Positions 15,101-24,028 of a stretch of 64,000 nucleotides of DNA are shown here, one piece after another. The position numbers and the translations under genes were made by a program. How positions within the stretch are numbered: position 1 is the first letter of the stretch; each line of letters starts with the position of its first letter. The notes below the pieces were generated by a model. It had not been told where the DNA came from. It saw nothing but the letters and a program-made list of their open reading frames with translations, and did not search any database. The DNA comes from DAORHV01 sp964448405 (GTDB taxonomy: Bacteria; Patescibacteriota; Gracilibacteria; Peribacterales; Peribacteraceae), in NCBI GenBank assembly GCA_964448405.1, contig CAYUVW010000005.1, forward strand, positions 1 to 64,000. Direction: 5' to 3'.

Positions 15101-17203
15101 TTACTCCCACTCGATGGGATCCACGTCGATACTCACTCCTCGCAAATCCATTGTCGAGAGTGCAGTACGCGGTGCTTTGCCTTTCAGGAAGACGCTCCAC
15201 TTGCCTTTGCGTTTGCCCGGCAGCGGCGCGGCAGCCCATGCCACGCACTCTTCGGGATTGGATTTGTTGGCCCGCTCGACCAGTTCGTGCGCTTTGGCTT
15301 CGCCGCCGGTGCGAACGATCAGACGGATCATCTGCGTGATGGGCGGGTAACCCGCTTCGGCGCGCAGTGTGAGTTCGGCATCCAGATATTCGGGGATGGC
15401 GCGCTTGGCCGACAGTGCGATTTCGGCGGCCTCGGGGCGGAAGGTTTGCAGCATGACTTCGGCACCCGGTTGTTCCGGCACCCGCCGCAGCAGGTTTCCG
15501 ATGTGCTGCACCACCCGTTCACCGGCGCGGAAGTGGGGGAGCGAGAGGCCAATGTCGGCAATGAGCACCGCGCCCAGCGTGACCTTTGGCAATTCGGCCG
15601 CACGAACGACGGGTTGTGTGCCGACCAAAATGTCGATATCGCCGGCTTCGGCGCGCGCCAGCACGCTGCCGATGCTTTCTTGCTCCAGTGTTTCGGCATC
15701 CACACGGGCGATGCGTGCTTTCGGGAAGAGTTTTTTGAGCGTGGCTTCCACGCGCTGCGTTCCGGCACCGATGGCGTGCAGACGCGGTGAGCGGCAGTGG
15801 GGGCAGGTTTCGGGCAGCGGGAGAATTTCCTCGGCATGCTGGTCGACCAAGTGCGGTTTTCCGTCGATCATATGCACCGTCAGCGGCAATGTGGTGCGTG
15901 CGGACGTGAGCATCTTGCGGCAATCCAGGCACAGCAGGCCGGTGGCGCTGCCGCGGCGGTTGATGAGCAGGACGGATTGTTCGCCGTTCTTCAGTCGCTT
16001 TTCCAGTGCACCGATGAGCGGAGCGGACAGCGGGTACTGCTTTCCGGCCGTTTCCTGTGCCAAATCCACCACGCGCACAACGGGCGCACTTGGACTTGGT
16101 TCATCCGTGTGGACGAGTGAAAAACGCGGCGATTGCCCCACAGCATGCTTCCAGCTTTCGAGTGCCGGCGTTGCCGAACAGAGCACCAGCTTGGCATTTG
16201 ACGATTTGCACAACACCTCCGCGGTAAGGCGGGTGTGATACCGCGGTGATTGTTCGTTCTTGTAGGTCCATTCGTGTTCGTCATCCACAATCACCAACCC
16301 CAACGCGCTGAGCGGCGTGAACAGCGCTGTACGCGTGCCGACCACGATATGCGGCCGCGGCAGCTGCAACGTGCGCCATTGGCGGCGGCGTTGGGCCGGT
16401 GTGAGCGCACTGTGCACAAGTTCGACGGTGGTTTGCAGTTCGGTTTCCATTTTCCGGCGCAGACGTTCGGCACTGACTTTGTCGGGTGCCAGAAGAACGC
16501 TGGACTGTCCGCGCTTGGCTGCATTGCACACGAGTGATGCGAACAGCTTTGCACGATCGATGCCGCCGGAATCAATGAGGAGCGTGGGCTTACTGTCGGC
16601 CAGAATCTGCTTGGCGATGTCGGCTTGGCGTGGCGTGAGTTCGGGTGAAGTGGGCTTGGGTGCCTCCGACAAATCTACCGCCTCGATATGTTCCGAGGCG
16701 CTGAGGATGCGCTTCTCGACCATTGCACGCAGCGTGGCACTCGTGGCGCCGGTTTCGGTTTGTATATCGTGCGCCGAGGCGATGTCGTGGTTTTGCAAAT
16801 ACTCGATGACTGCCAATTGCCGCACGCCACGCGTGGCCGGAAGGTTCTTGCAGAGTGCGTACATGGTCGTCTTCACCGGCAGCAGCAGCGACCATGGCGG
16901 TTGCGGCAGCATGACCTGCAGTACGTGGCGCAGCGTGCAGCAGTAATAGCCGGCCATCCAGCGCGCGGTTTTCAAAAGCGCTGGAGACAGCAGCGGCATG
17001 TGGTGCACGATGCTTTCGATCGGCTTCAATGCGTAAGTATTGGTGCTGTCCACCTCGCGTACGTCCATGACGATGCCTTCCACGTGGCTGTTGCGCAGCG
17101 GAACTTTTACCAGCATTCCCGGTCGTACGGTTGCTTCTGCCGCGTACGACAGACCGTTGCCGATGCCATGAGAGCGCGATGAGAGCACCACGGTTGCTTC
17201 CAT
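15101..17203 (-). CDS. priA: PriA-like primosomal protein, ATPase motifs lost
   Basis: A 700-aa protein with PriA domain order: N-terminal DNA-binding domain (residues 1-110), helicase lobes and C-terminal domain. Key motifs are eroded. The Walker A position reads LLIDSGGIDRAKLF (208-221) instead of GVTGSGKTE. Motif II is DDEH (307-310) instead of DEEH. The GRAGR arginine-finger motif is replaced by HIGNLLRR. The zinc region keeps LCLDC and CPHC but has lost other cysteines. It probably binds forks and loads DnaB without hydrolysing ATP. TACAAT ends 6 nt before the ATG, a leaderless promoter. Confidence 0.85.
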   Translation of the reverse strand: MEATVVLSSRSHGIGNGLSYAAEATVRPGMLVKVPLRNSHVEGIVMDVREVDSTNTYALKPIESIVHHMPLLSPALLKTARWMAGYYCCTLRHVLQVMLPQPPWSLLLPVKTTMYALCKNLPATRGVRQLAVIEYLQNHDIASAHDIQTETGATSATLRAMVEKRILSASEHIEAVDLSEAPKPTSPELTPRQADIAKQILADSKPTLLIDSGGIDRAKLFASLVCNAAKRGQSSVLLAPDKVSAERLRRKMETELQTTVELVHSALTPAQRRRQWRTLQLPRPHIVVGTRTALFTPLSALGLVIVDDEHEWTYKNEQSPRYHTRLTAEVLCKSSNAKLVLCSATPALESWKHAVGQSPRFSLVHTDEPSPSAPVVRVVDLAQETAGKQYPLSAPLIGALEKRLKNGEQSVLLINRRGSATGLLCLDCRKMLTSARTTLPLTVHMIDGKPHLVDQHAEEILPLPETCPHCRSPRLHAIGAGTQRVEATLKKLFPKARIARVDAETLEQESIGSVLARAEAGDIDILVGTQPVVRAAELPKVTLGAVLIADIGLSLPHFRAGERVVQHIGNLLRRVPEQPGAEVMLQTFRPEAAEIALSAKRAIPEYLDAELTLRAEAGYPPITQMIRLIVRTGGEAKAHELVERANKSNPEECVAWAAAPLPGKRKGKWSVFLKGKAPRTALSTMDLRGVSIDVDPIEWE

Positions 17204-17295
17204 GGGGTGATTGTAGCGGACGACAGGGCTTCAAAGATGACAAAGAAGACAATGGCGGCAAGGAGCAAATCGCACTCGTTGTCTTCGTTGATTTC

Positions 17296-18675
17296 TTAGT
17301 CTTCCCGGTGTTTGAATGGCCACTTCCAAACCGCCGCACACGAGATGATGAGCAACGCGGCGGGAATCAGCATCTGGCGGTAGAACGACTCCGCTTTCAA
17401 TAAGAACACGTAGTTCGGGGTGCACAGGTATACGAACAACACCGTCACGAATGTCAGGCCGCCCCAGATGAGCGTCACCGATTGGCGCGCCGATACGTTC
17501 GGCGAACGCCTGGAGAGTAGTACGAGCAGCAAGGCGACCGTTGCCGGAATCGCATACCACGCAATGCCGAATGCGCCGCGGCTGAACAAGCCCAGCACGG
17601 CTTCGGGCACGGCTTCGGAGTGACACGCGATACTGCTGTCGGTGCCGTGCGGCGTGAGGCTGAGGCCGCGCGTGAGTGCGAAGATCGGCCAGAGTGCAGA
17701 CAGTCCGATTGTCACGATTGCCGAACGCAGTGCGGGCTTGCGCCATGCCGCATCGCCGATGCACAGCAGGCCAACAACGAGAAGCCAGGGCAACAACCCG
17801 GATTGCATGCCCTCCGACTTGGTCCATACGCACGCCGCCGCATACGCGCCCGAGAGCAGGAGCCAACGTTGCGCCGAGCCGCCGCGACCGTGCGTTTCGA
17901 TTGCCATGCACAGACAGGCGATCGACAGCACCAGTGTTTGCACCAGCGTGATGTCGCCGAATCCTTGGGCCAAATGCAGTGCCAACAACGGAATGGTCAG
18001 CAGGACCGTGATTGCGATTGTGGCAATGAACGTTCCGCGCATGCGACGCAGCAGCAGGAACGCCGCACTGAATGCGCTCAACGACAGCAGAAAATGAATG
18101 GCGTTGGCGGCGGTATCGTTCCACGCACGTTGGCCTTGATTGGCCGTTATTTGCAGCGCGTGGTAGAGAAACGGGTAATTCGGCTTGGCCATGCCGCGCG
18201 ATTCATCGGCATCGAATGCCATTGCGCGGTCCACGTAGGAAATGCGTGAACGCATGGTCCAGTTGGTGGCGCTGTCGTATTGGAATGTGGGTAGCAGCAC
18301 GGCATGCGAGAATGCGTAGCCGACATCCACCGCAAGCAGTATGGCGCAGGCAACGAGCAGTACGCGTTTACCCGTTGTCAGCTTTTCCCGCGGTACGCAG
18401 ACGTTTGCAGTATCGGACGAATGCATCTTAGATGCCGCCAGCCAGAAACCTGCCAGCATGCAGGCGTTGCCGAGCAGTATGCTGAGCGGTGTCAGTGCCA
18501 CGTGCGTGAACGTCAGCACGCAGACGAGCATGGCGTTGAACAATGCCGCAACCGGCAGCGCCAAACATGCGCGCAGCGGCTTGGATTCTTTTCCTCGAAG
18601 CAGAACGCGGGTGCCGAACCATCCCTGGAAGAACAGCAGTGCAGTAACGCCGGAGAATGTAAGGAAGGAGATCAT
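17296..18675 (-). CDS. GT-C type polytopic membrane glycosyltransferase-like protein
   Basis: A 459-aa protein with about ten membrane helices. After helix 3 there is an external loop with FQYDSATNWTMRSRISYV and then PNYPFLYHAL. This matches the D-x-x-x-x-W and HPDYPLL-like motifs of dolichol/undecaprenyl-P-sugar-using GT-C (family 39-like) enzymes. Its ATG overlaps the stop of the upstream gene by 4 nt (ATGA), so translation is coupled and the two proteins probably act together. Confidence 0.7.
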   Translation of the reverse strand: MISFLTFSGVTALLFFQGWFGTRVLLRGKESKPLRACLALPVAALFNAMLVCVLTFTHVALTPLSILLGNACMLAGFWLAASKMHSSDTANVCVPREKLTTGKRVLLVACAILLAVDVGYAFSHAVLLPTFQYDSATNWTMRSRISYVDRAMAFDADESRGMAKPNYPFLYHALQITANQGQRAWNDTAANAIHFLLSLSAFSAAFLLLRRMRGTFIATIAITVLLTIPLLALHLAQGFGDITLVQTLVLSIACLCMAIETHGRGGSAQRWLLLSGAYAAACVWTKSEGMQSGLLPWLLVVGLLCIGDAAWRKPALRSAIVTIGLSALWPIFALTRGLSLTPHGTDSSIACHSEAVPEAVLGLFSRGAFGIAWYAIPATVALLLVLLSRRSPNVSARQSVTLIWGGLTFVTVLFVYLCTPNYVFLLKAESFYRQMLIPAALLIISCAAVWKWPFKHRED

Positions 18676-19718
18676 TTGGCGGTGCGGCGGAACAGTTGGG
18701 AGCCATCGTGGAATGTACTGAGGAGTTCGGCGTTGGTCTGTGCGTCTCCGCAGAGCAGTACGCCATCCTTAAACGACCAGTCGATCTTGCCGTCCATGAG
18801 CACCAACGTGGACCCGCTGGCCATGGCAGGGGAGTCGGACACCGGAATCGGATAGACGAAATAGCGCAGTAATTTCTCGCGGAAGTTGGTGCCGTCGCGG
18901 CAGACGTAGACAGATTTTGGCTCTGCGGGACCGCTCATGGTTATGACCCCGGCGATCTCCTGCATCGATCCGGCTTCGTCATACATGCCGTGACCGTAGT
19001 ATTCGGACATGTGTTGCGCAGTGAATTGTGTCAGGTCCAACGCGAAACGCGCGCCGTAGAGCAAGCAGCCGCATGCCAACACGCCGATGGCGACCCGAAT
19101 GCCGTCGGCAGAGCGACGGCGCAGAAGCACCGCTGCGGCAACAAGCATTGCCAGCACGCCGAATGCCATGGTGACTTGCCAGCCAAGGGCGCGGTACCCG
19201 CGCAGCGCGTGGTAGCTGTTCGGTGCGTAGGACTCCGGAATGAAGAAGTGCTTTACGGCGGTTGCCACTATGGTCAGCGGCGTTGTCGGTATGAACTCAA
19301 TCGTGGAGAACCCGGCTTGTACGGTTTCGTCTTTCACCAGGATGGTGGCCAGGTACGACGTGATGTTCGGCGACCAGCCCGGACTGGGGGTCAGGTCGAC
19401 CAATGCCTGCCCTTCGCCGGCGGCCGGCAATCTGAAGTGCAAGAAGTCCGTTGGGCTGTATTGTTGATCTGCCTGCAATGGCACCAGATAAATCTCCAGT
19501 GTGTCGGTGCTGCCGTAGTCTATGCGCAACGACTGTCCGCCTTTGCCCTGCAATTTGGTCGTAAAGTGGCTTTTGTTGGTTTGCAGGCCGCGTGTGACCG
19601 GTTCGGCTGCGTCCACCAAGTCCGGCGTGACTCGTATGGTGTCTTCTTGCGCATGCGCAAGAGGCAGCGCGTTCAACGATGCCAGAACGACCATGCCGAT
19701 CATCATCAAACGCGACAT
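18672..19718 (-). CDS. Exported membrane protein coupled to the GT-C gene
   Basis: A 348-aa protein. Residues 1-24 are a signal peptide (AHAQ cleavage). Residues 25-165 form an external beta-rich domain. Three hydrophobic helices follow at about 170-255, and then an external domain of about 90 residues with two cysteines (VCRDG, LLCGD). No family recognised. The 4-nt overlap with the downstream GT-C enzyme suggests a shared role in cell-surface glycan assembly. The longer frame to 19805 is rejected in favour of the signal-peptide start. Confidence 0.75.
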   Translation of the reverse strand: MSRLMMIGMVVLASLNALPLAHAQEDTIRVTPDLVDAAEPVTRGLQTNKSHFTTKLQGKGGQSLRIDYGSTDTLEIYLVPLQADQQYSPTDFLHFRLPAAGEGQALVDLTPSPGWSPNITSYLATILVKDETVQAGFSTIEFIPTTPLTIVATAVKHFFIPESYAPNSYHALRGYRALGWQVTMAFGVLAMLVAAAVLLRRRSADGIRVAIGVLACGCLLYGARFALDLTQFTAQHMSEYYGHGMYDEAGSMQEIAGVITMSGPAEPKSVYVCRDGTNFREKLLRYFVYPIPVSDSPAMASGSTLVLMDGKIDWSFKDGVLLCGDAQTNAELLSTFHDGSQLFRRTAK

Positions 19719-19752
19719 GGCTGTGAGTATAGCCGGATCAATCGTCCGCTTC

Positions 19753-20130
19753 CTACTGGGTGAACAGCAGGATCGCCGACACCAACAGATTCCACACGGC
19801 GACAATGGCGACCAGGAGCGTCATCTTGAATTTCAACGCACGGCGGTAGGTGCGCTTGAAGGCGATCCAGTAGCCCGGCAAAATGCCGAGCGGCCAGAGG
19901 ACGCTGAGCATAATGGAGAGCAGCCAGTAGACGTCTGCGGTCATATGCGACCACAGCGTTGCGCTGATGAACGGATTCAAAATGAGGACCGTCAGTCCCA
20001 GAATCGCCGCTCCCGGCAGACCGAGCAGAGGCACCACGCCGAAGCAGGCAATGGCGAATGCACCCAGCACCACGAACAAGCCAGTCAGGTCTTTGGGGTG
20101 TGCCGGTCCATCGCGCAACAGGCGGATCAT
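19753..20130 (-). CDS. Small polytopic membrane protein
   Basis: A 125-aa protein with four hydrophobic segments (about 15-35, 38-56, 65-85 and 100-122) and a basic loop FKRTYRRALKFK. Family not recognised. TATGAT ends 6 nt before the ATG at 20130, a leaderless promoter. It lies 34 nt upstream of the 18672-19718/GT-C pair and may be co-transcribed with it. Confidence 0.75.
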   Translation of the reverse strand: MIRLLRDGPAHPKDLTGLFVVLGAFAIACFGVVPLLGLPGAAILGLTVLILNPFISATLWSHMTADVYWLLSIMLSVLWPLGILPGYWIAFKRTYRRALKFKMTLLVAIVAVWNLLVSAILLFTQ

Positions 20131-20192
20131 TGACGCATCATAAGCGCCATTCGTGCGCTTTCGCCAGCAAATTTCGAATAATTATGCAGTCT

Positions 20193-20615
20193 TTAGCCGA
20201 TTGTCGTCAGTGTGACGGCAATCACGACTAACGATACAAGCGGGTAGCCGGTGTCGATGAAGAACAATTCGAGTGGTTTTCCTGTGTACGCGTAGTTGGT
20301 GCCGAATGTGGTGGCGATAAATCCGGTCCACAGCACGACGGCAAGCTTGATTGCACCGACCGTTGTGGCGATGTGCGTCAGCTGCAGCAGTACAGCAAAA
20401 ATGACTGCCATGGTGATGCACGTGATAATGCTGATAGCAAGGCAGCGCAGCATGGCTTTCTGCATGTGCTCCGGATTGCCGGTGTCGATCTTCGAGAGGC
20501 GCAGCCAACGATGTACGAACAACATGGGCGAAAACCACAGGAAGCCGAGTCCCATGGAAAGCAGTACCGATGCAGCGATAGCGACGACAGAGAGTTGACT
20601 CAGAAGCATCGGCAT
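20193..20615 (-). CDS. DUF1761 family membrane protein
   Basis: A 140-aa protein with four membrane segments. It fits DUF1761, including the early LGFLWFSPMLFVHRWLRL motif (family G-x-x-W-x-S-P-x-x-F) and the ending segment TNYAYTGKPLELFFIDTGYPLV. Physiological role of the family unknown. I chose the ATG at 20615 rather than the TTG at 20624. Confidence 0.8.
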   Translation of the reverse strand: MPMLLSQLSVVAIAASVLLSMGLGFLWFSPMLFVHRWLRLSKIDTGNPEHMQKAMLRCLAISIITCITMAVIFAVLLQLTHIATTVGAIKLAVVLWTGFIATTFGTNYAYTGKPLELFFIDTGYPLVSLVVIAVTLTTIG

Positions 20616-20667
20616 ACGAAACAAGGAAAGAGTACTGCGTGCATCGTACCACGTTCATGAGACGATG

Positions 20668-21975
20668 TTAGCGTCCTCTGCGCCAGCCTCCGCCTCCGCC
20701 ACCTCCTCCGCGACGACCACCTCCACCGGAACGGCGATGCGGTTGTACGGAACGCGGGACATGGACTCCCACCGGGGGAGTCACGCCTTCGGCTCCTGCC
20801 ATGTTGCTTTTCTTGAGCGGGCTGCGGATGAGACGTTCGATATCGCGGATGTCGCCATGCTGGTCGGGGGTCGCCAGTGAAATGGCGCGACCGCTCATAC
20901 CTGCACGACCGGTGCGACCGATGCGGTGCACGTAGTCCTCGGCGTTCATGGGCAGATCGAAGTTAATGACCAACTCGATGCCGGTGACGTCGATGCCGCG
21001 TGCGGCGATGTCGGTGGCGACGAGTACGCGGTATTTGCCTTTCTTAAAGCCGTCGAGCGCTTCACGGCGCTGTGCGAGCGAGCGGTTGCTGTGGATTTCA
21101 GCCGATGTGTGGCCCATGGCCTGCACGGACTTGGTGATTTTTTTTGCACCGTGCTTGGTGCGAGAGAACACCAGCACGCTGCCGCGGTATTCACCGAGTA
21201 ATTTCGCCAGAACAGGAAGCTTGTCGCCGGCGCGGACGACAATCATCTCCTGTTCCACGTTGGCGGATGTGGTGCCCTGGCGGGCGACCTCGATGCGCAA
21301 CGGGAGTTTCATTTGCTTGGTGGCCAGCGTTACGATGTCGGCCGGCATGGTGGCCGAGAACAACATGGTTTGGCGTTCCTTCGGCACATGCCTGAGGATT
21401 TCGTTGATCTGTTCGGAGAAACCCATATCCAGCATGCGGTCGGCTTCGTCGAGTACGAGAATGCTGACTTCGCGCAGCGTGATGGTTTTCTGCTTCAAGT
21501 GGTCGATGAGGCGGCCCGGAGTGGCGACCAAGATGCGCGGATTGCGCTTAATCATCTGGCGCTGAAGATTCATGGATGCGCCACCGACGAACACCGCCGT
21601 GCGAATGCCGAGTGCCGGCCCGAATTTCTGGAGCGTTTCATCGATCTGATAGGCAAGTTCGCGGGTAGGAGCGATGATCAATCCGCGTCCGCCGTGTTGC
21701 GAGAGACGCTGGAGCATGGGCAAGCCGAACGCCAGTGTTTTGCCGGTGCCGGTCTGGGCGATACCAATGATGTCCTTTCCCTCGATACCGATGGGAATCG
21801 ATTTCTGCTGAATGGGCGTGGGTGACTTGAAACCGATCTTTTCAAGTAAATCGAGCAGTTTCGGGGCGATGCCCATATTGCCGAACGTGACGTTCGGATC
21901 GGTGACCGGAGCAGCAGCTGCGATCGGAGTAGGAGGCGTTGCGGGAGCCGGAACGGGGACGTGTGAGGTAGGCAT
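20668..21975 (-). CDS. DEAD-box RNA helicase, RhlE-like, with RG-rich tail
   Basis: A 435-aa protein. Q-motif GFKSPTPIQQKSIP, motif I AQTGTGKT, Ia PTRELA, motif II DEAD, motif III SAT and motif VI HRIGRTGRAG are all intact. The C-terminal ~30 residues are a Gly/Arg tail (RRSGGGGRRGGGG) of the kind that binds RNA non-specifically. A Pro/Ala-rich linker of 25 residues precedes the helicase core. Likely acts in ribosome assembly or mRNA turnover. TACACT ends 8 nt before the ATG, again a leaderless arrangement. Confidence 0.95.
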   Translation of the reverse strand: MPTSHVPVPAPATPPTPIAAAAPVTDPNVTFGNMGIAPKLLDLLEKIGFKSPTPIQQKSIPIGIEGKDIIGIAQTGTGKTLAFGLPMLQRLSQHGGRGLIIAPTRELAYQIDETLQKFGPALGIRTAVFVGGASMNLQRQMIKRNPRILVATPGRLIDHLKQKTITLREVSILVLDEADRMLDMGFSEQINEILRHVPKERQTMLFSATMPADIVTLATKQMKLPLRIEVARQGTTSANVEQEMIVVRAGDKLPVLAKLLGEYRGSVLVFSRTKHGAKKITKSVQAMGHTSAEIHSNRSLAQRREALDGFKKGKYRVLVATDIAARGIDVTGIELVINFDLPMNAEDYVHRIGRTGRAGMSGRAISLATPDQHGDIRDIERLIRSPLKKSNMAGAEGVTPPVGVHVPRSVQPHRRSGGGGRRGGGGGGGGWRRGR

Positions 21976-22026
21976 GATGCCCCAGTGTAGCCCGATTTTA
22001 GGCTTTCTCCTACGCTATTTCCGCTT

Positions 22027-23361
22027 TTATGAAAACAATGGAGGAAGGCGACTGCGCTTTGCACGATCGGGAGATGGGTTCAGGGCTTCGGTCGCGACGT
22101 CGGCAAGTTGTGCGGCAGTGACATTTTCAGTAGTGGTCCGTAATCCGCGCGCATCGGTTGCGCCGTAGTCAAAGCCTTTTTTCAGTCCACCCCCGAACAT
22201 CCAGGCGCACGATACATCGCCGTGGTCACGACCGGGCGGCGAAGGCGTGTAGCCGAATGCAAATCCGTCGCCCTCGCCGCTTGTGCCGTTCATGCGGTTG
22301 GTGCGTCCGAATTCGGACGACAGTACGACCACTGTTTTTTCCAGCAACCCCCGTTCCGCCAGTTCGGTAATGAACGTCGATAGCGCTTTATCCATGACCG
22401 GTTCTTGTGCGCGCGTGCCGTCCACCAAATACGTGTGCAAGTCGTGGTACCCAAGTCGCACGCCGATCGCGCCGGTAATGTCTTGTTCCACCAACTTGCG
22501 AACGGTGAGTAGAATCGGCGCAATGGAGCGCAGACAGTTGTTGCTGATGCCAATGTTGTTTGTGTGTTCACGCGGAATGCCGCCGTAGGCCTCCAATTCT
22601 TTGTCGGTGATTGAGATTGCCGTGCCCGCTCTGCGCATGGCGGAAATGGCTTGCTCGCGTACACGGTCCATGGTTTCCGCCGCCGGGCTGTGAATACGCG
22701 GCGCTTCGCGTTCGAAGGCGCGCAACAGCGGCAGTTGTTCTTGTTCCAACCGCGGTGTCATGGGTGCAATCCGCGGTGCTTGCAGTCGCTGGGTCGCCGG
22801 ATCGTACGGCATGTTGAGCATGATTCCCGGCACGCCCCATGCCAGCGGGTCGTAGTCGAATCCATTGATGACGTCCGGTGATTTGGTGAAAAACGGTTGA
22901 ATGCCGCCGTTGCGTGCGGCGTGTTGCGAGAGCAGATGCGGGCCGTCGTCCGGGTGTCGCCGTAGGCGTTGTCGCATGCCTGCTACATGGTCGAGGGATC
23001 CGGTGGTGACAACCGAGCGGATGAGCAGTCCGTGACGGAATCCGGTGCGCGCCATTTCCACGCAGTGTTCGGAGAAGCGTATGCCGGGTATCGCAGTGGG
23101 AATTGTGTCGAACTGTCCCCGAATCGCAGCTTCCGCATCGGGCTTCGGGTCGTAGGAATCAATGGAACTTTTGCCGCCGTCGAAAGAAATCCATACCACG
23201 GTCGGAATCGTCTTTGCCACGCGTCGCCGGGTATCGTCTTTGCCATGCGAGAGACTCCCGAGATCCGGCGTGAACAGCGAAATACCCGCCGCGACCCCAC
23301 TGCGAAGCAGCGAGCGACGGCTGAGAAAGCCGTCACCGCCTGCACTGTTCAGTTGTGCCAT
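22027..23361 (-). CDS. DUF1501 (alkaline-phosphatase-fold) protein with Tat signal
   Basis: A 444-aa protein. The N-terminus has the twin-arginine pattern SRRSLLRSGVAAGIS, indicating folded export. The body matches DUF1501: TVVWISFDGGKSSIDSYDPKP near residue 55, FRHGLLIRSV, MDKALSTFITEL and the late VVVLSSEFGRTNRMNG with RDHGDVSCAWMFGGG, which hold the metal-binding Asp/His residues of this fold. The reaction is unknown. The family is common in Planctomycetes and Bacteroidetes and unexpected in such a small genome. ATG 23361 is preferred to the TTG two codons earlier. Confidence 0.85.
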   Translation of the reverse strand: MAQLNSAGGDGFLSRRSLLRSGVAAGISLFTPDLGSLSHGKDDTRRRVAKTIPTVVWISFDGGKSSIDSYDPKPDAEAAIRGQFDTIPTAIPGIRFSEHCVEMARTGFRHGLLIRSVVTTGSLDHVAGMRQRLRRHPDDGPHLLSQHAARNGGIQPFFTKSPDVINGFDYDPLAWGVPGIMLNMPYDPATQRLQAPRIAPMTPRLEQEQLPLLRAFEREAPRIHSPAAETMDRVREQAISAMRRAGTAISITDKELEAYGGIPREHTNNIGISNNCLRSIAPILLTVRKLVEQDITGAIGVRLGYHDLHTYLVDGTRAQEPVMDKALSTFITELAERGLLEKTVVVLSSEFGRTNRMNGTSGEGDGFAFGYTPSPPGRDHGDVSCAWMFGGGLKKGFDYGATDARGLRTTTENVTAAQLADVATEALNPSPDRAKRSRLPPLFS

Positions 23362-23606
23362 GGACAAGAATTGCGCCTGTCCACTCTTTGGTACAACAAA
23401 TTACAGGGGTCATTCGAGATTTGGCCTATGTACTGCGACGATTTCGTATCAAGCCAGGTTCTGCGCGTCGCTTGCCTTAGCGAAAAATCGTGATGGCATA
23501 GCGTTGTCGGTCATCATCCTGTGCTGCATCGCTCGTCTCAGCACATGTGAAAAATTTGACGTTCATCGTGCGGTATCCCATGCTGCGCGCCTTTCACGTT
23601 GCATGT

Positions 23607-23984
23607 ATGTCTTCAGCAGGGCCCGATCAGTACCGGCCAGACGAAATGCCGCAGCACTCCGGTGTCACGCAACAGCGATATCAGCTGGTGGTGATTCCGT
23701 ACCACCAACATGAGCGCGTCACCGGCTCCGAGAAATTGTTTGAGCAACCATGGGGAGTGGAGCAGGTGTTGGCTCAGGTCTATCTTCAACTGACGCACCT
23801 TAGGCTCTTCCCCGTGCGCATCTTCCAGCCGGGCGATGACCAATGGTTGCGTGCCGAAATCGGCGATGATGCAGCACGAGCAGAGCGCATTGCACAGCGC
23901 GTGGATCGCCTTCTGCAGGACATGCGTTTGCCGGCAATCGCATTCGCCCAGGCCGTCTCAGTCACGCCTGCGGAGGGGGAGTAA
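23607..23984 (+). CDS. Hypothetical protein
   Basis: A 125-aa soluble protein without a recognised family; the middle (YQLVVIPYHQHERVTGSEKLF) and the helical C-terminus look globular. TTGACG lies 17 nt before CATGCT, about 40 nt upstream of the ATG at 23607, a weak promoter. The start could also be the ATG at 23547. It lies 44 nt upstream of the 24029 gene, which has its own promoter. Confidence 0.55.
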   Translation: MSSAGPDQYRPDEMPQHSGVTQQRYQLVVIPYHQHERVTGSEKLFEQPWGVEQVLAQVYLQLTHLRLFPVRIFQPGDDQWLRAEIGDDAARAERIAQRVDRLLQDMRLPAIAFAQAVSVTPAEGE

Positions 23985-24013
23985 TATTCCCTCTCTTCTT
24001 CGTCGATATGCGC

Positions 24014-24028
24014 TAGAATGAGTCCTTC
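24014..24028 (+). promoter_or_regulatory. Leaderless -10 box of the Myb-like gene
   Basis: TAGAAT at 24014-24019 is followed by 9 nt and the ATG at 24029. Confidence 0.5.

Noticed and set aside
15369..16238. 289-codon plus-strand frame inside priA
   Set aside because: Antisense shadow, Ser/Arg-rich, no promoter; PriA homology is on the other strand.
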